Shown in pieces: positions 11,001 through 23,460 of a DNA stretch of 64,000 bases (position 1 is its first letter; each line of letters opens with the position of its first letter). The stretch comes from Apiotrichum sp. Y4204 (taxonomy: Eukaryota > Basidiomycota > Tremellomycetes > Trichosporonales > Trichosporonaceae): the NCBI GenBank assembly GCA_025531455.1, contig JAMYHL010000025.1:186001-250000 (forward strand). Direction: 5' to 3'. The notes under the pieces were generated by a model, which worked only from the letters and a program-made list of their open reading frames with translations, had not been told where the DNA came from and did not search any database. A program made the translations under genes and the position numbers.

Positions 11001-12303
11001 ACAGCTCTTTCAGACGGGCCCGCAGTCGTTCCAGCTCGTCTTCCCGCCCCGTGTCGGCGGCGACCCGATGTGGACGCACGGCCGCCAGGTGAACATTGAG
11101 CTCAACCCCCCACGCGCAGACTGCGGCAACCCCGCCCCACAGGAACTGCGATCCTACGTCGACCTCTTCGTGCTCGCCCTCACGCAAATGTTCCTACAGG
11201 GCAGCGCCGCGTCCTCCCTGGCATCTCCGCAGGCAACGGGCAACCGCCGCGCATCGCTCTCCCCCTCTGGGACGCCAGCACAGCAGACCGCGCCCCGCCG
11301 CCCGTCGTCCAGGCTCTCGACCGGCTCCTCCGACCCACCCTTGCCGCCGGTATCTAGCCCGCCTCTGCCGCAACAGCAGCAGCAGCAGCACCGGCGGACA
11401 AGTACGTGGCAGGGTCCCGCGTCGCCGCCGCTGTCTGGTGTCAGCCAGCCCACCGCCAGTGGCGCTGCGTCTCCTGGGCAGTCGCTCTCACAGTCGCCCC
11501 AGCCACAGCAACAGGTGCCATCCCCTGCCCAGATTCCACAGCAGATGTCGCCACAACAAACTTTACCCCAACAAGCTCAGCAAGCACAGCAAATCCAGCA
11601 AACCCCGCAACAGCCGATGATGCCGGGACAGCAGTTTGTTCGCCCCAGTATGCCGGGTATGGCGCCCATGATGTACGTGCCGGCGGGGTACGGGCAGCCG
11701 ATGTACGCGCCGCAGGGGATGATGATGGTCGCTCGGCCGCCGATGCAGCAGCCGATGCAACAGCCCCAGCAGCAGCCTCAGCAGCAGATGGCCCCGCAGC
11801 AGCCGTTTGTCCAGCCCGGCCAACCTGGACAACCAGGTCAGCCAAGCCAGCAGCAGCAACCGCAACAACAACAGCAGCAACAGCAGCTGTTCGCCCAGCC
11901 CGGCCAGCAACCGGGCACCCAGCAGCCAGGACAACCTGTCCGGCCTCAGCAGTTTGTGCAGCCTGGACAACCGCAACCCGGCCGACCGGGGCAACCAGGA
12001 CAACCGGGACAGCCAGGACAGGCCGGACAACCGCAGTACGCGCAAGGCCAGCCGGGGCAGCCAGGACAGCCGCAATACGTCCAACCTGGCCAGCCGGGCC
12101 AGGCTTACATGCAGCCAACCGCCACCGGCCAGCTGGCTCCAGGAGGGTACATGCAGCCGACCGCGACGGGCGCAACTGGGGCGACGGGGCTCGTCCAGCC
12201 GAACGCGACGGGCGTGTCGACGGGGTCGTTCCACGCGCAGCCGCCGCAGCAGGTGCAGCATGTTGCCGGGGGGAAGAAGGATAAGGACTGTGTGGTCATG
12301 TGA
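8080..12303 (+). CDS. Large Pro/Gln-rich protein with collagen-like GQPG repeats and a C-terminal CAAX box
   Basis: Intronless gene of 1407 codons; family not recognised. The first ~650 residues are Pro/Ser/Ala-rich and look disordered. Two ordered islands follow: residues ~656-750 (contains [20 protein letters not shown] and [20 protein letters not shown]) and residues ~858-1040 (contains [20 protein letters not shown] and [20 protein letters not shown]). The last third is very low complexity: poly-Gln, then about 100 residues of GQPG/GQPGQP repeats (near 11810-12110), then TATG-rich repeats. The protein ends KKDKDCVVM, a perfect CAAX motif; Met at the last position favours farnesylation, with lysines just upstream. 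This implies membrane anchoring. The start at 8080 (MVDSRRHSR) was chosen over the in-frame ATG at 7906 because the extra 58 residues look like leader. Confidence 0.75.
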   Translation: MVDSRRHSRIIGPRGPAGPRTPISPITTSPTAGSRGDARRSLPALPTQTQTQQPNGLNSLRDAAPLSAVSPRRTSPKSALPTPPGAGYANGAPLSALKSAPTGGGDVRASRPLPPPGSSPPRERERERERDSLNASHSAQAQSHVAPAPGPAPEPVTAVPAGPTAHYEPPQPSHTASEPPISAMGFPRPTPRAPDIQLVPPTPAMAHAPQALARNAQHQQQSYSLPEGTEQLSSSTSPTPVPPAAGVDHVSPAARIAPPAPVGYLAQAPASNQAYADADAAGAAPIEHAFQTAPIPAQNHGPQSNSAGYHSFETGSSAPAPAVAATTSQPAPAPRSMTQSSSANAQSYEHVPAQAHSQPLTESPRAIHSQLATNARPNGDAGLLPAHGSSAQASPPVPASTAAPASASLVPERHGPPVPSRTPDIRQYAQRSWTNGDNAGGPAPPAEGMAQLSVQEPMDAASWEPRTVPTPPISPSLPGTSVARSDLPAIETNTSNTVRSNIGHLTSGVANPEPFSPTFGDGSTATSSVLSTTDDMEFNDDDDCAPPPYHIASAAPAHPSVAPATVRSASQTSGPASSPTTTSPTSTIGRQTSIIANDVQITRLHSVPQASSDGSTLPPAGVLAVAAAATQQGATVRESMLTPVSESPSAGNSNVGDDSVLFYSPPPHLTVIGSGCFLLAYDYRPGPVPEWDTPVRVILNSKSQEVIIHEHQNTPKWRRDETREYIKMLIELHNEVVDEIDDSYAAFGSRGGEATGLGVGVQIPRDPRDPPAPQAGTSTAGPGSANPAQNSPRSSLGPQRLPQHVPGQNNASTTPQSGPAPQNQTPSVAAPVAEQPTGASTRSINLNAPRPAIVSHRIAKLAFTSDTAISEPPAWLVDATAYIMSASMLVIDCHSGTPEGLRQAYVSAFGSSYGTLCASLAQIEQTIVNAFPTDPRCRRLQITVPSSTPANIARLVININNGGVGVPEFSWLPPQLFQTGPQSFQLVFPPRVGGDPMWTHGRQVNIELNPPRADCGNPAPQELRSYVDLFVLALTQMFLQGSAASSLASPQATGNRRASLSPSGTPAQQTAPRRPSSRLSTGSSDPPLPPVSSPPLPQQQQQQHRRTSTWQGPASPPLSGVSQPTASGAASPGQSLSQSPQPQQQVPSPAQIPQQMSPQQTLPQQAQQAQQIQQTPQQPMMPGQQFVRPSMPGMAPMMYVPAGYGQPMYAPQGMMMVARPPMQQPMQQPQQQPQQQMAPQQPFVQPGQPGQPGQPSQQQQPQQQQQQQQLFAQPGQQPGTQQPGQPVRPQQFVQPGQPQPGRPGQPGQPGQPGQAGQPQYAQGQPGQPGQPQYVQPGQPGQAYMQPTATGQLAPGGYMQPTATGATGATGLVQPNATGVSTGSFHAQPPQQVQHVAGGKKDKDCVVM

Positions 12304-12625
12304 GCGCAGAGGAAAAACTGGCGGGAGGCAGAAGCGAGTGTCGCGGGGTTCATCTAATCGGTGACTATCTCGAGAGTGTACAGTAACAAAGGGACGAACA
12401 GTGGCCTTTGGAGTTAATGATTTTATAGTTGTACATAGTCGGCCCGATGTACTGGTGACATGGGACATGGTCTGTTGAGGGCGTTGTGGCATTACGATTC
12501 ATTACCAGCAGCAACTACCTACCGCCTGTCCTGGCGGCCTTGGATTCTACATCTCGATACGGGCGATCCGTCTTGTCCCACCTCTCTCGCCACACTCTGC
12601 GTTTTCTTTCCGCTGTCTATCCACC
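12304..12625. terminator. Convergent 3' regions of the CAAX gene and fimbrin
   Basis: 322 bp between two converging genes. It should hold both polyadenylation regions; an AT-richer patch lies around 12415-12440. Nothing else was seen. Confidence 0.3.
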
Positions 12626-14881
12626 CTACTGGTTGAGCGACGCAGACCAGAGCGCACCGACAAAGGTGAGGAGCAGACGGGGGCGGACGTCGACAATGTC
12701 TTCGGGGACGAGGAAGATGAGCGCGCCGAGCTTGCGTGCGATCGAGATGGCGAGCTTGGCTGGGCGTTAGTGTGTCCGTGGCGTTTGAAGAGCTGGAGAT
12801 GTCCAGAATGCAGCTCGCTTCCACTCACCATTCATCTTCTTCTCCTCCGGGTCGTTCGAGTTGTACACAAGGCTGTAGTCGACAATACCCGGGCGCACGC
12901 CGTTGAGGAGGTCGAGGAAGAAAATGGCGTTCGAGAGCGAGGGGTCCTTGAACGAGCGCATCGTGCTGCTCTTGCCGCCCTTCTTGACAGTGTCGTTGGC
13001 CCAGCGCACCATGTCCTGGTCGGTCACGCCCTTGCCGCCCTTGGACAGGGTCGCGAGCGTCTGTGTGATCGAGATACGCATGAGCTGCCATACGAGGCCG
13101 AGGACGAGCGTTCGCGTGCCGTCGACAATGTCCGAGCCCTGGATGCCGACAATGTGCATGCCGTTTGCCTTGGCGAGGTCGACCGCGTAGTTTGTGTTCT
13201 CCACGGCCTTGAAGCGCGAGAGCTCCTGGCCCTCCTTGGGCTTGGATACGCGGCGCCACACGACACTTCCGGGAATGACCTTGTCGAAGCCCTGGAGAAG
13301 GACATAGCCGTCCTGGAGGGTCAGCGTCATTCATATAACAACACCCACCTTGAGGTCCTCGAAGAGGTTGTAGATTCCCGGGTCGACGTCGAGCGAGTTG
13401 AGCCAGAGGGTGAAGACACGCGCCTCGCGCTCGCCCTCGGCGTCAAAGTCCTCGATCTCGGGCGGTGCCTCGGCCTCCTCCAGCGGCGCAAGGCCGGGCC
13501 AGGTGTTGAAGAGGTTGGCGACGAAGGCAAGGTTGAGCTTGGGGTTTCCAGCAACGAGCGAGTTGGGCGTCAGGAAGCGGCGGCAGCCAATGCGGTCGGC
13601 ATTGTCGAGCACCTCCTCGGCACGCTGGTGCAGGTCCTGGGTCTGGAGCGGTGCGCGGGAGCACTCATCGGGCTTGAGCTGGTTGAGCAGGATGGTGTAG
13701 TTTTCTCCGTCCGACACGTCCTTAGAGAAGTTGTTCACCCTGCATGTCAGAATGGGTGTTGCACAGCTGTACTCACCTCCGGGGCCAGTTCGCCTGCTTG
13801 AGGTGGTAGTTGAACCAGCGAAGAAGGATCTGGTCAGGGGGAAGGCGAAGGAACTCCTCGAGTGTCTCGCCGTCGTCCAGGAGACGGTACAGCTCGGGGT
13901 GAATCTTGATGTCAATCTTGGATAGCAGACCACGGCGAATGATCTGCCAGATAAGGCCGAGAATCAGATGCTCGCGGCCCTCGGCAATATCCTGGGGACC
14001 AATGTTGACGACCGAGCATCCGATACCCTTTGCGGAAGTGATGACAATGTTGTTGTTCTCAGTCATCTGGAAAGCGTTGAGAGCCTTCTTCTTTCCCCCA
14101 GTCTTGTTCAGCACACGTTCGTCAATCGTGTCGGGCACCGAGTCATTGATGAGCTTGCAGAGGATGAGACCGTCTAGGGTATTAGCACCGCACCTGTGCA
14201 CCGCCGGCGTCATCGCTACTCACCGCGGACCTCGTCGAACAGCTGCATGGTGTCCGTAGGGATGGGGAGCATGTGGCCGACATCGGGGTCGCCGCCGAGG
14301 ACGCCGTTGATGTGGTCGGTGAACGAGCGGCGCTCGTCCTCGTTGATGGTGTGCTGCGAGTTGGTGCCGGCGGTACCACGGACCTGGATGCGACCCTTGT
14401 GCGTCTCGAGCCTGGGCTATCAGTATGTGGCCGTAAGTCAGATTCCATTATATCGCGCCCCACGGAGATGGGCACGCCGTGCCCGTGCGGCGCCAAGCAA
14501 GGCCGCCCAACGACAACGACCCGTAAGAACACTACTCACAAGGGCTGCTCCTTGGACTTGCGGAGGAGGTGGTGGAGCTGTACCCAGTCGTCGACCTCTA
14601 CGCGACCAGACGAGTCAATCTGGACATTCTTGAGTGTCTCGCGAGCCTGAGAGTTAGACCTGACCAACCGTCAACTCACAGTGTCATAGTCTGCGTCGCC
14701 GGTCTGCTGGACGGCGGCGATGACTGTCGCCTTGTCGAGGGAGCCCTTGTCGTCCACATCAATCTGGCTGCGGTGTGAGCTAACAGTCTTTCTTCGTTTC
14801 TTACTTGAAGCGGTTGATGAGGTCAAAGATCTCGTCCTGCTTGAGATCGGGATACTTTTTGCTCAACCTGATAGCCTGCAT
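12626..14881 (-). CDS. SAC6: Fimbrin/plastin, actin-bundling protein
   Basis: Actin filament cross-linker of cortical actin patches. Minus-strand exons: 14805-14881, 14680-14767, 14540-14646, 14224-14411, 13777-14173, 13349-13739, 12829-13312 and 12626-12759, giving 621 residues, the usual fimbrin length. The N-terminus MQAIRLSKKYPDLKQDEIFD begins the EF-hand region (about residues 1-80). Four calponin-homology domains follow in two actin-binding units, visible in GLILCKLINDSVPDTIDERV, VVNIGPQDIAEGREHLILGL, WPGLAPLEE and DGYVLLQGFDKVIPGSVVWR. The C-terminus IFLVPEDIVDVRPRLLLTFV closes CH4. Introns are 33-128 nt, several of them 33-37 nt. Convergent with the CAAX-box gene. Confidence 0.95.
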
Positions 14882-17846
14882 CTTGATGGAAGTGGAGGGA
14901 GGGAAGGATGGACGAAAGGATGAAGAAAGGAAGGAAGACGAAGTGAGATCGAGTGCAGAGAAGAAGAGCGTCGATCAGTGGATGGATGGGAGGATTTGGG
15001 ATATGAGAGAGTGTAGGTGAGGGGTGGATGGAACAATGACGAAGGTGGTGTGGATATGTGGAGATGAAGAGGAGATATTGAGTTACTGAAGTGTGCGGTA
15101 TGCAGTTCCAGTAGGTGGAGACCTGGAGTCAATGATAATGATCGATGATGACGATGACGCGGACGTCGACTGCACATGGAAGGGGGGCGACGACGGCAGC
15201 CAGCGCCCAGCACAGGTCCCGATCGGTCTTCGCCCGCTGCGCTTTCTGCACAGCTCGCAGCTTGCAGCAGCTCGTCGATCCTGCGCACCATTCAATTCGA
15301 TTCGCTTGCATCGCTTTGGTGCTTCTTGGCTGCCAATGGAATAGTGTGCGTCATCATGACTGGGACCTCGAACAGCGGAAGCAAAATGAGATAGCCATGC
15401 AGATATACGCAGATACCATGTGTTACGAAGACTGACTTTCCTCCGCTTTTTTTTTTTAAAGGTTTCTGACAATTTACGTAAACCATGACACACCTCAGCC
15501 TCACTTCTCCGCCCAGGCCCTAGCATCGCGGATCCGGATCGGGAGCAGGGCCAACGCGCCAACAGGCCAACAGGGAACAGACACTGCGATGCAGGATGCG
15601 CAGGATCGCAGGATCGAAGGACACCGCGACGCCGGTACACCTGGCACGCCTGGCACGCCTGGCACGCCTGGCACGCGCCGAAACAGCGAGGCCGTGCACC
15701 AGGGAAAGAGGGACGGGGGAGAGTGACTCGCGCGGGCCGAGAAACACTCGGTGCAGCGGTGAATAAAGATCAAGCATCACAAGCCAGTGATCCAGTGAAT
15801 CTGTAGCTGACCCGGGAGGGGGCCTATAGGGGGGGGGACAGGGAGTGGTCAAAGTGGACAGGGGGGTGGTTCTGCATGGGTTGACGCAGCGCACAGTGCA
15901 CGAGCGCGCATGGGTTGGTCAAGACATTACATGGGTGACATGGGGTGCATGGGGGAGTGACGCGGTGACGATTGAGAAGAGATCACGCTACCGAGATACT
16001 GAGACCCACCAATCCCAGGTGCTTGGTCGGGGGTACATGACCAAACTGTCACGGATCACGGATCACGCTCGAGCTGCAAGGGAGGTGCACGCGTTGCAGC
16101 CACAAACCCAGCAGGAAGCAGGATGCAGGATACAGGACTTGTTGCATGTTGAGATGCTCGAGGTTACGGTATGTCCAGGGATGAAATGAGTCTTCTGGCC
16201 TTCTTGGCTTCTTGTTCTCGACCGTCCACGGCCCACGAGCCCATGACCCCATGAACCCACGGCCCGATCGCGTCTCGTGCTACCCCATCGGGGCATTGGC
16301 ACAGGCTAATTTGGCTCTGGGCAAGAAGCTAGACACCCTAGACACCAAAAACACAAACATCCACCACGCGCGTCCGCCCTCCGTTCTTGCTCCCAAACAT
16401 CAATTCGCATACATTCCGAGACAGCAGTGGGCTAGCGCGTCTTGTTTGGTTTGTTTTACTTGTAGTGTGGTTGTAGTGTAGGCTTTGTGGTTGTCGTCGA
16501 GAGACTGCTTGGTTACTCTTTTGACTCGGTGAGTGCTCGGTCTGTGGTTGTCTACATACTGTACGGTGCTGCAATACCGTCATCTCGTTCGCGTTCGCGT
16601 TCTCGTCTCGTTCTTGTTCTCGTTCTCGTGTTTCTAGTCTCCCTCGATCCCTTTTTTCCCATTTCCCTTTCTCCCCCCCCCTGCTTCAAGCAGAAAAAGG
16701 AGAGTCAGTCCATGCGCCCATGAGCGCAAGACATGAGAATGAGGGCAAGATGTAGTAATTACACCTCGTAATGAGTTTAATATCCCTCATCCCCAGCAGC
16801 CAACAGGCAGCGAGTAGCCAGCGATTTGCAGCTCGTAAGCGCGCTTCCCGTGTTCAGAATGCGAGCCGTAGCCGCTGTTCTGCCGAGATGAATAGCATGA
16901 GTACCACCATATTGAGCCTTTGTTGTTGATGTGGCTGGACCAGGCTGCGACAAGGCGCAAGGCGTGCAAAAGACAGGTGTAAAGGGAACGACGACACGCT
17001 CTGCTGTTGTGCTAAATTCCCAGCAGCAACGCGCAACGCGGCTTAACATAACGGCAACAGCATTCACAAAGTCTCGTGCCGCGTTCCGCGTCCTGGGGTC
17101 AAACAACACGCGTTTGCCCCCCTTTCTGCTGTTTCTGCTCTCCTGCGCTCTCTCCTGCCTCTGCTGCCTGTTGCCTGATGCCTCCCCGCTCCCACACATC
17201 CTTGTATCTGCATCCATGCATCCCCGTCTGTCCTCATCCTCATCTGCACCTGCATCCTCACTCTCATTCTTTCTCTCATCATCATCTCCTCTCTCATCAT
17301 CATACGCTATATCCCCTCTCACCCCCCCGTCGTTGCTGACAACGCCCTCCTCGCAGCGTTAACCCCCAGCCCCAACCCCAACTCTCCCCTTCCGCACTCA
17401 TATACATAGCCATACTCTGGGATTCGTACCTCTCCCCCTACTACTGCATACTCCCCTCCGCAATCCCCATCAGGCCCCGCGGCACTGCTGTCGCGCTCCA
17501 GCTCCAGCTCTAGCTCCTACTCCCCATCACTCTCCACCCAACTCTATCTCCAACTCAAACAACCCAAACACCGCCACCACCACCATTCGTGCCGCACTAA
17601 GAGCAGCTGGTCCTGCTCGTCTCAGTGCTCCCACCCTGCACAGCTCACACAAATCTCGGAGCTGACAGCGATTGAGCGTCAGTTCGCGTAGCCCGCCTTT
17701 CCGATCGCGTCGCACCACCTGAGCGGTTCCGCATATCACTAGGCTTCCAGTCTCACCCTCGCCGCGAAGTCGCACGTCACACCACTCTCGTGCACGAACC
17801 CCTAGAGCCACCCGTCCTGACCCCTGTCCGGTGACTCCTCACCACA
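14882..17846. other. 3-kb intergenic region upstream of fimbrin and the PRxNRA-repeat gene
   Basis: No coding gene can be supported. It separates two divergent genes and should hold both promoters. Features seen: a short T run near 15450, four tandem copies of a 9-bp unit at 15641-15676, a G run near 15830, TC-rich repeats (ttctcgttctcgt type) near 16585-16635, and a long pyrimidine-rich stretch 17100-17600 leading to the downstream start codon. The latter looks like a long 5' leader. Confidence 0.4.
15641..15676. repeat. Tandem repeat, 9-bp unit ctggcacgc x4
   Basis: Four perfect head-to-tail copies of ctggcacgc in the gap upstream of fimbrin. Simple minisatellite; no function assigned. Confidence 0.85.
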
Positions 17847-19718
17847 ATGACCTCGCCCGAGTCCTCGCTCGGCACGTCTCTGACGTCTCTGGACCCGGTC
17901 GGGTCGACAGACACGGACGAGCGCCTCGCGACCCCGCACGACTCGGACGTGAGCAACGTCGACGAGTGCCTGTTATCCGAAGACGATGTGCTGCACATTT
18001 CGCACTCGAACGCGCCCCCGTCGGCCTTCCGCGCGCGCCCGGCGCCAGCAACGACGTTTATCGAGGGTGTCGGCCCCCGCCTCACCAAGGCTGCGGCGTT
18101 GCGCCAGGGCCTCGAGTGGGATGATCCGCGCGACGCGCGCCGCGCGCTCGGAGAGGAAGTGCAGGTTGCATTCGACAATATTCCCGGACACAAGCGCTCG
18201 GGACTTGCTTTGGTGAGTGTGGTATGCTGCGTCTTGCTGTGCTGCGATGCGGGCCGCTTGGGATGCGTCGGGTGCAATGTCTGGGCCGCTTTCTGGGTTC
18301 CGGGTCGGAATAGCCCTGCCCCCTCGGTGTGCCTTAGAGAAACTGCATTTGTTCGATAGGATGCCTCTTGCCCTTTGTCCCCAGGGAGCGCCCGAACTGC
18401 TTGTCCGTGGCGCGGCACACACCTAGAAAACAAGCCGTGCACTCTTTATCCAGTGACAGAACTCTATGTTCTGCCTGCGAGTGGCGTCGCTTTTGTCGTT
18501 CCTGGCCTCCTGGAGGGGTCGCCGTGACGCATTGGGTGTCGCATCGTGACGGCCATTCAACCAAATGCACATCAAAGCCGATGGACAAACCTTGTTACCC
18601 GATTGCTAACCCTCCAGAATGTCGCAGCCTTGGCGGAACCTTCAGTTACCCCACGGCAGAACCGCGCCACCATGCTCCGCATGGGCGTGGCGGTAGACGA
18701 GCCAGTGCGGAATATGGCAGAGAATGCCGCGCGCAACAAGGCGAGGGATCTCGCGGAGCGCGAGCAGCGCCGCAAGAGCGTCGCACTGCCCCAGTCGCTC
18801 GCCACCCCAGAGGTAACCCCGCGCCAGAACCGGGCTGCCCTCCTCCGCCTCGGCCAGGTGCCTGCGTCTCAAGGGCGTGATCCCCGCGATGTGGCCCAGC
18901 AGGCGATTCTTAACAAGGAGAGGGAAGCCGCCGAGCGCCTCGCGAAACGTAAAAGTGTAGCCCTCCCTGCGAGTCTGGCTGCGCCCACTATTGTGAGTCA
19001 CATTGACATGGAGCCGATTCTGATATATAAGGTGCCCCGCGCAAATCGTGCATCAATGCTCCGCACCGGCGACCCCGCTGCAACCTCTCGCCCTTCATCG
19101 TCCGCCTCCCGCGCATCCTCGGCTGCCTCCCGCCCTTCTACCGCCCTTCGTCCATCGGCCACTCCCCGCCCGTCGACCATGTTCTTCTCCGAGTCGTCTT
19201 CGCGCCTCACATCCGCCACTGCGTCGTCCGCAGCCAAAAGCAAGCCCTCGCGCCAGAGCGTCGGGCCCCTCCGCTCCCTCGCTGCACCGGTGATCACCCC
19301 CCGCGCTAACCGCGCTTCGAAGCTTAGGACCGGCTCCCCCGTCCAGCGCTCGCTCTCGCGTAACAGCTCCACCTCGTCGCTCACCTCGATGAGCACCGGC
19401 ACGTCCAAGCTCAACCCCTCGCCGGTCCGCCGCGAATTCCCAATGCCCTCCCCAAAGTCGCGCTACACAGCGCCGCGCCCGGCCCCCCTGCCGCCGAGCC
19501 ACAAGCCCGCGACCCCGAGCGTGTCGTCTGACGTTTCCGCCGCTGTAGAGACCGCCAACACCGACCCCTCTCCTTCCCCCTCTGGCGGCTCCGAGCGCCG
19601 CAACTCGATTTTCCGCCGCCTGAACCCGCGCCACAGCGGAAGCAGCACGTCGTCGGACCGCTCTGCGCGCTCCAGCATCCTCGGCTCCAAGATGGGCACC
19701 TCCAAGACGCGTGCTTGA
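17847..19718 (+). CDS. Unrecognised Ser-rich protein with four PRxNRAxxLRxG repeats
   Basis: Exons 17847-18212, 18618-18992 and 19032-19718 give 475 residues. I recognise no named family. Residues ~131-350 hold four copies of a motif of the form TPR[QA]NRA[STA]xLR[MLT]G: TPRQNRATMLRMG, TPRQNRAALLRLG, VPRANRASMLRTG and TPRANRASKLRTG. Three copies are preceded by [RK]RKSVALPxSLAxP or a variant, so the full unit is about 28-30 residues. Between copies are charged helices such as AARNKARDLAEREQRRKS. The N-terminal 120 residues are acidic and Ser/Thr-rich; the C-terminal ~130 are Pro/Ser-rich and basic at the end (SILGSKMGTSKTRA). The first intron is long (405 nt). The second, 39 nt, is in frame and stop-free, so its retention would add 13 residues inside copy 3. 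Role unknown. Confidence 0.8.
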
Positions 19719-20775
19719 CGCGAGTGCCGCGGGCAGCGGCGAGCTGGCAATGCGAGGCCAGGGAGAAGGCGATTAAGAAGATCGTGACGAACGCAACGAG
19801 CGCGACGAGAATCCGAGAATCTCAGCATGCTAGCATGACTAACGGGGTGACACCGGTCATGTCCGCGAGTCACCATGTTCCTGGTGACAGGCGAATTTGG
19901 TCTCAGGGCGAGAGGCACGCGCGTAGAGGCCTAGAAGCAGCAATTTCGCATCTGGAGAGATCAACGTATGAGGGAGAATGACGAGACGAGGGACGACAAG
20001 AGACGATCGTGTTGCCTGTTGGTGATGGCTGTTTTGTGATCTGTGATCTGTAGAGATGGCGCGGCGCGCCCTGTTGTGATGGATATGCATGGGTATTGGG
20101 ATCGGTGTCGTCTGTGGGGTAAACGGCAAGCGAACCGTGAGCAGCGAACAGCCTGGAGCACGATCAGACTGAGCAGACTGAGCAGCAAGAGCTGAGCAAC
20201 ATGCCCAACTTGCTCTGCATGCTCTGCACTTAATCAATGGGGCACCGTCACCAGCTACCACGCCACTATCGCAGCAATTGCAATGGAGACCATCACGTGC
20301 GACAACTGTAAGCGTGCAGCGTGTTTGCATGCATGCCATGCTCAAATCCACCAGTGCTCGGCATAGCATTGCCCCGAGTCCGTCCACCAGCGCGGTGCAA
20401 CAGTCCACCCGTAGTAAAGTCGCACATGATCAACAACAGCACATGACGTATGATCTCGGTCTAGGCCGGCCTCCACATTCGTCAACAAACTCGCCTGTCG
20501 TCGAGGCAGGAGCTACCCTCCCTACTTCCCGGTCGCTGCGCTTATCGCCCGCGATTACACGCTCATCATGTAAGATTGCAAGATTGTGGGCGCAAGAGCG
20601 AGGGAATGAGGAGTGATGCAGATCATATGCGGAGATCAGCACACACGACAAAACATTTTCTCACCAGCACAACACACGGATGTGAGAATAAAACCAAAAC
20701 ACTAACATCAACACCATCAACACCATCAACAAACACCAACACAAACAACACCTACAATTCCACTCCTCACCACCA
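19719..20775. other. 1.06-kb intergenic region
   Basis: Lies between two plus-strand genes. No gene, RNA or repeat array was recognised. The last ~120 bp before the downstream ATG are rich in ACA/CAAC triplets (aacaccatcaacacc type), which look like a 5' leader. Confidence 0.35.
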
Positions 20776-22689
20776 ATGCGCCCACTCCTCCTCGCGCTCG
20801 CGGCCGGAACCGCGCGGGCAACACGCCCCACGAACTGGACGCCGCCGGCCGCGGCGCAGCTGATTGACTGGAAGAGCATCAACGTGCTTGATCCGATTAT
20901 GGCGCAGGGTGAGATGGGGGGGTTTGATGTGAGTCTTGCAAGCGGAGCGAGCGGGGAAGGGGGTGGGGTGTTGGCGGAGCAGGAAGGGAAGGGGATGCGA
21001 GTATGGAGTGAGGGTGGAGCGGTGGAAAAGAAAGTTGGAAGCAGAGGAGAGAGGGATGAGATTCAGCCGCTTATCGAGTGCGCATTGTCTGGAGAGGCGA
21101 ACTGGAACCTGGAGCCAGAGAGTACCAAGTCCGAGTACGAGATCACTCTGCGCCCAGAAATCCAGATATTCAATCGATTTATCGGGTCCATACTAACCCC
21201 AGCTCTTTATCCCACCGGGAGCGACGGAGGCCTCGCTCACGGCCCGCCCGTTCCACATCTACGACCCCGAGTTCTTCGCTGTTATCGGGGACGCGCCGAG
21301 CCTGACGCTGATTGCCGAGACGGACGGTGATCCGCTCTTCCACGAGGCGGCCGTGTGGTGAGTAAACACAAAGAAGAAACCTGTATTGATGGAAGGTACC
21401 CCCCTACGGACACGATGTTCTTTGTGCAGAATGCGGGGGCGCGCGCGGCGGGGACGGGGCTGAACAAGTCGGCGATCGTGCAGCGCATTGCGGTGGCCGA
21501 GGCGGCGGCGTATGCCGGGGAGAAAAATGCGACGGGGAAAATCCACGTCATGCCCGTGAACGCTACGCCGCCAGTGATCAACCCGAATGGCGGGACGAAC
21601 TGGCGCGGTAAAGTTGTGTTTGCGGGGGAGGGGATGGGCGAGAGGATTGCGAGTGCGCTGTATGTCATGGAACCAAGGAGTCCGTGGAATACCACTGGTG
21701 AGCTGGGAGTTGTCTAAGTTTTACACTGACCGTAGTCCTCCTCAACAACTACTTTGGGCGGCAGTTCAGCTCGCTCAATGATGTTGCCGTACATCCCAAC
21801 GGCTGGATCTACTTTACGGACGTGGACTATGGTGCGAGAAAAATAAATAAATAAACACAAGGCTGACCGTCAGGAGCACTGCAGGACTTCCGGGCAAAGG
21901 TCAACATCCGGAGGCAGGTGTACCGCTTCAATCCGGACAGCGGCGTCGTGCAAGCCGTCACAGACGCGGCGGTGCGTCCGAACGGTGAGTGGGGGGAGGG
22001 GAGGGAAACGGGGAACAGGGAACGCTCTACTGTTTCTAGTACTGACTCCAGGCATCACGTTCTCGCCCGATGGCAAGTGGCTGTATATCGCGGACACGGG
22101 GGCCGCGGAGGGGTTCTACGGCGAGGACTTTGGCAAGCCCGCGTCCATGTGAGTGAAAGCGGGTAGGAGCGGGCGAGGGCTGTGGACGAGATATCCCGCC
22201 CGGATGTCATCTCCGTGTCCTGGATATTCCCCGGCTTTGATCTCCGGGTCCTGACTGGGTTCCCTCTCTCGCCCCCAACCTTTTGCTTTTGTTTTGTTCT
22301 GCTGCTCCATCCCCGCCCTCCCCCCCTTTCCTAACATCAGCTACCAGTACCCCGTAACCCGCGACGGGCGCATCGGCCCGCCGACACTCTTCGCCTACGT
22401 CTCCCCAGGCGTCCCGGACGGCATCCACTGCGACACCAAGGGAAGGGTGTACGCTGGCGCCGGGGACGGCGTGCACGTGTGGAACAAGCGCGGCACGTTC
22501 TTGGGCAAGATCTACACCGGGACCACTGTAGCTAATTTCCAGGTAAGAAGAAAGGAAAAATAAGATGGGGTTCAAGGCTGATGGTGGCAGTTTGCGGGAA
22601 AAGGCCGGATGGTGCTCCTTGCCGAAACGAAAATGTTTTATGCCACGCTCGCTGCCGTCGGCGCCGAGCTGCCTGGCATGTTGGAGTAG
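20776..22689 (+). CDS. Secreted SMP-30/gluconolactonase/LRE-like lactonase
   Basis: Predicted six-bladed beta-propeller lactone hydrolase, probably acting on sugar lactones or related esters outside the cell. Exons 20776-20928, 21203-21357, 21396-21697, 21736-21831, 21874-21984, 22052-22148, 22341-22542 and 22591-22689 give 404 residues. The start MRPLLLALAAGTARA reads as a signal peptide. The metal-site motifs of the family occur in order: Glu in PLFHEAAVW, Asn in SLNDVAVHPNGWIYFTD, Asn in VRPNGITFSPDGKWLYIADT and Asp in VPDGIHCDTKGRVYAG. All four ligands are therefore present and the enzyme should be active. NTT and NAT sequons fit secretion. Exact substrate unknown. A link to the GH1 and galactonate genes 30 kb away is only a suggestion. 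Confidence 0.87.
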
Positions 22690-23447
22690 TGTAGCGTCAT
22701 GAATTTGTGGCATAATTGAATTGTCTGTGGCACGCCTCTGGGTGTCGTGTCGCGCCACGATCCGTATGGATACCCATCGCGTACGGCCTGGACGCATATG
22801 TCCCCGCTAGAATATACCGAGCCGGCAAACATCATATCCCATATCACATACCTGCTCACTCCACTGCCGAGGTACATGTGTGAACTGAGCGGGCCGGAGG
22901 AAGCGGAGGGGGAGGAGGCAGGGTAGGAGCAGGCGGCGGAGTCCCCGTCCATCGTACTCGGCGTCGTGCCGGTGCCGGGCGGCCCAGGCTCTCCACGCTC
23001 TCCACAGGTCCGCGGCGCGTCCACCACGGGTCGGATGTCGGAGCGCGCGCTCCGACATGCGCTACGGGAGTGGCAGTGTGGCGCCGGGAGAATGTAAATA
23101 TAGAACCAGGGGTGCCGGGCATTCTCTGTCGCATTTTACAAAGTTGGAGGGCAATACGATGGGTTTGAGACGTCAGGAAATGCAGGAAAAGTTGGACTTT
23201 GCACGACGGGAAAAGTGCTGGGCTTTACAAGGTCTTACGTCTTGTCTCTAGTCGGCCGAGGTGTCGGCCGGGTGGCTCCAACGAAGGGCCGGGTAGAATG
23301 CAATAAAAGTATTCTTTAATGTTGCTCGGCGCGTGTCGTGTTTCTTGTTCCTCGCCATGCTGGAAGACACGAGGTACAAAAAGGTGGGGAGTGGGGGCTG
23401 AGAATGTCGGCAGGAGAGCATATGACTGATTACCCGCTTACCGGTGA

Positions 23448-23460
23448 TTTTTTTTTTTTT

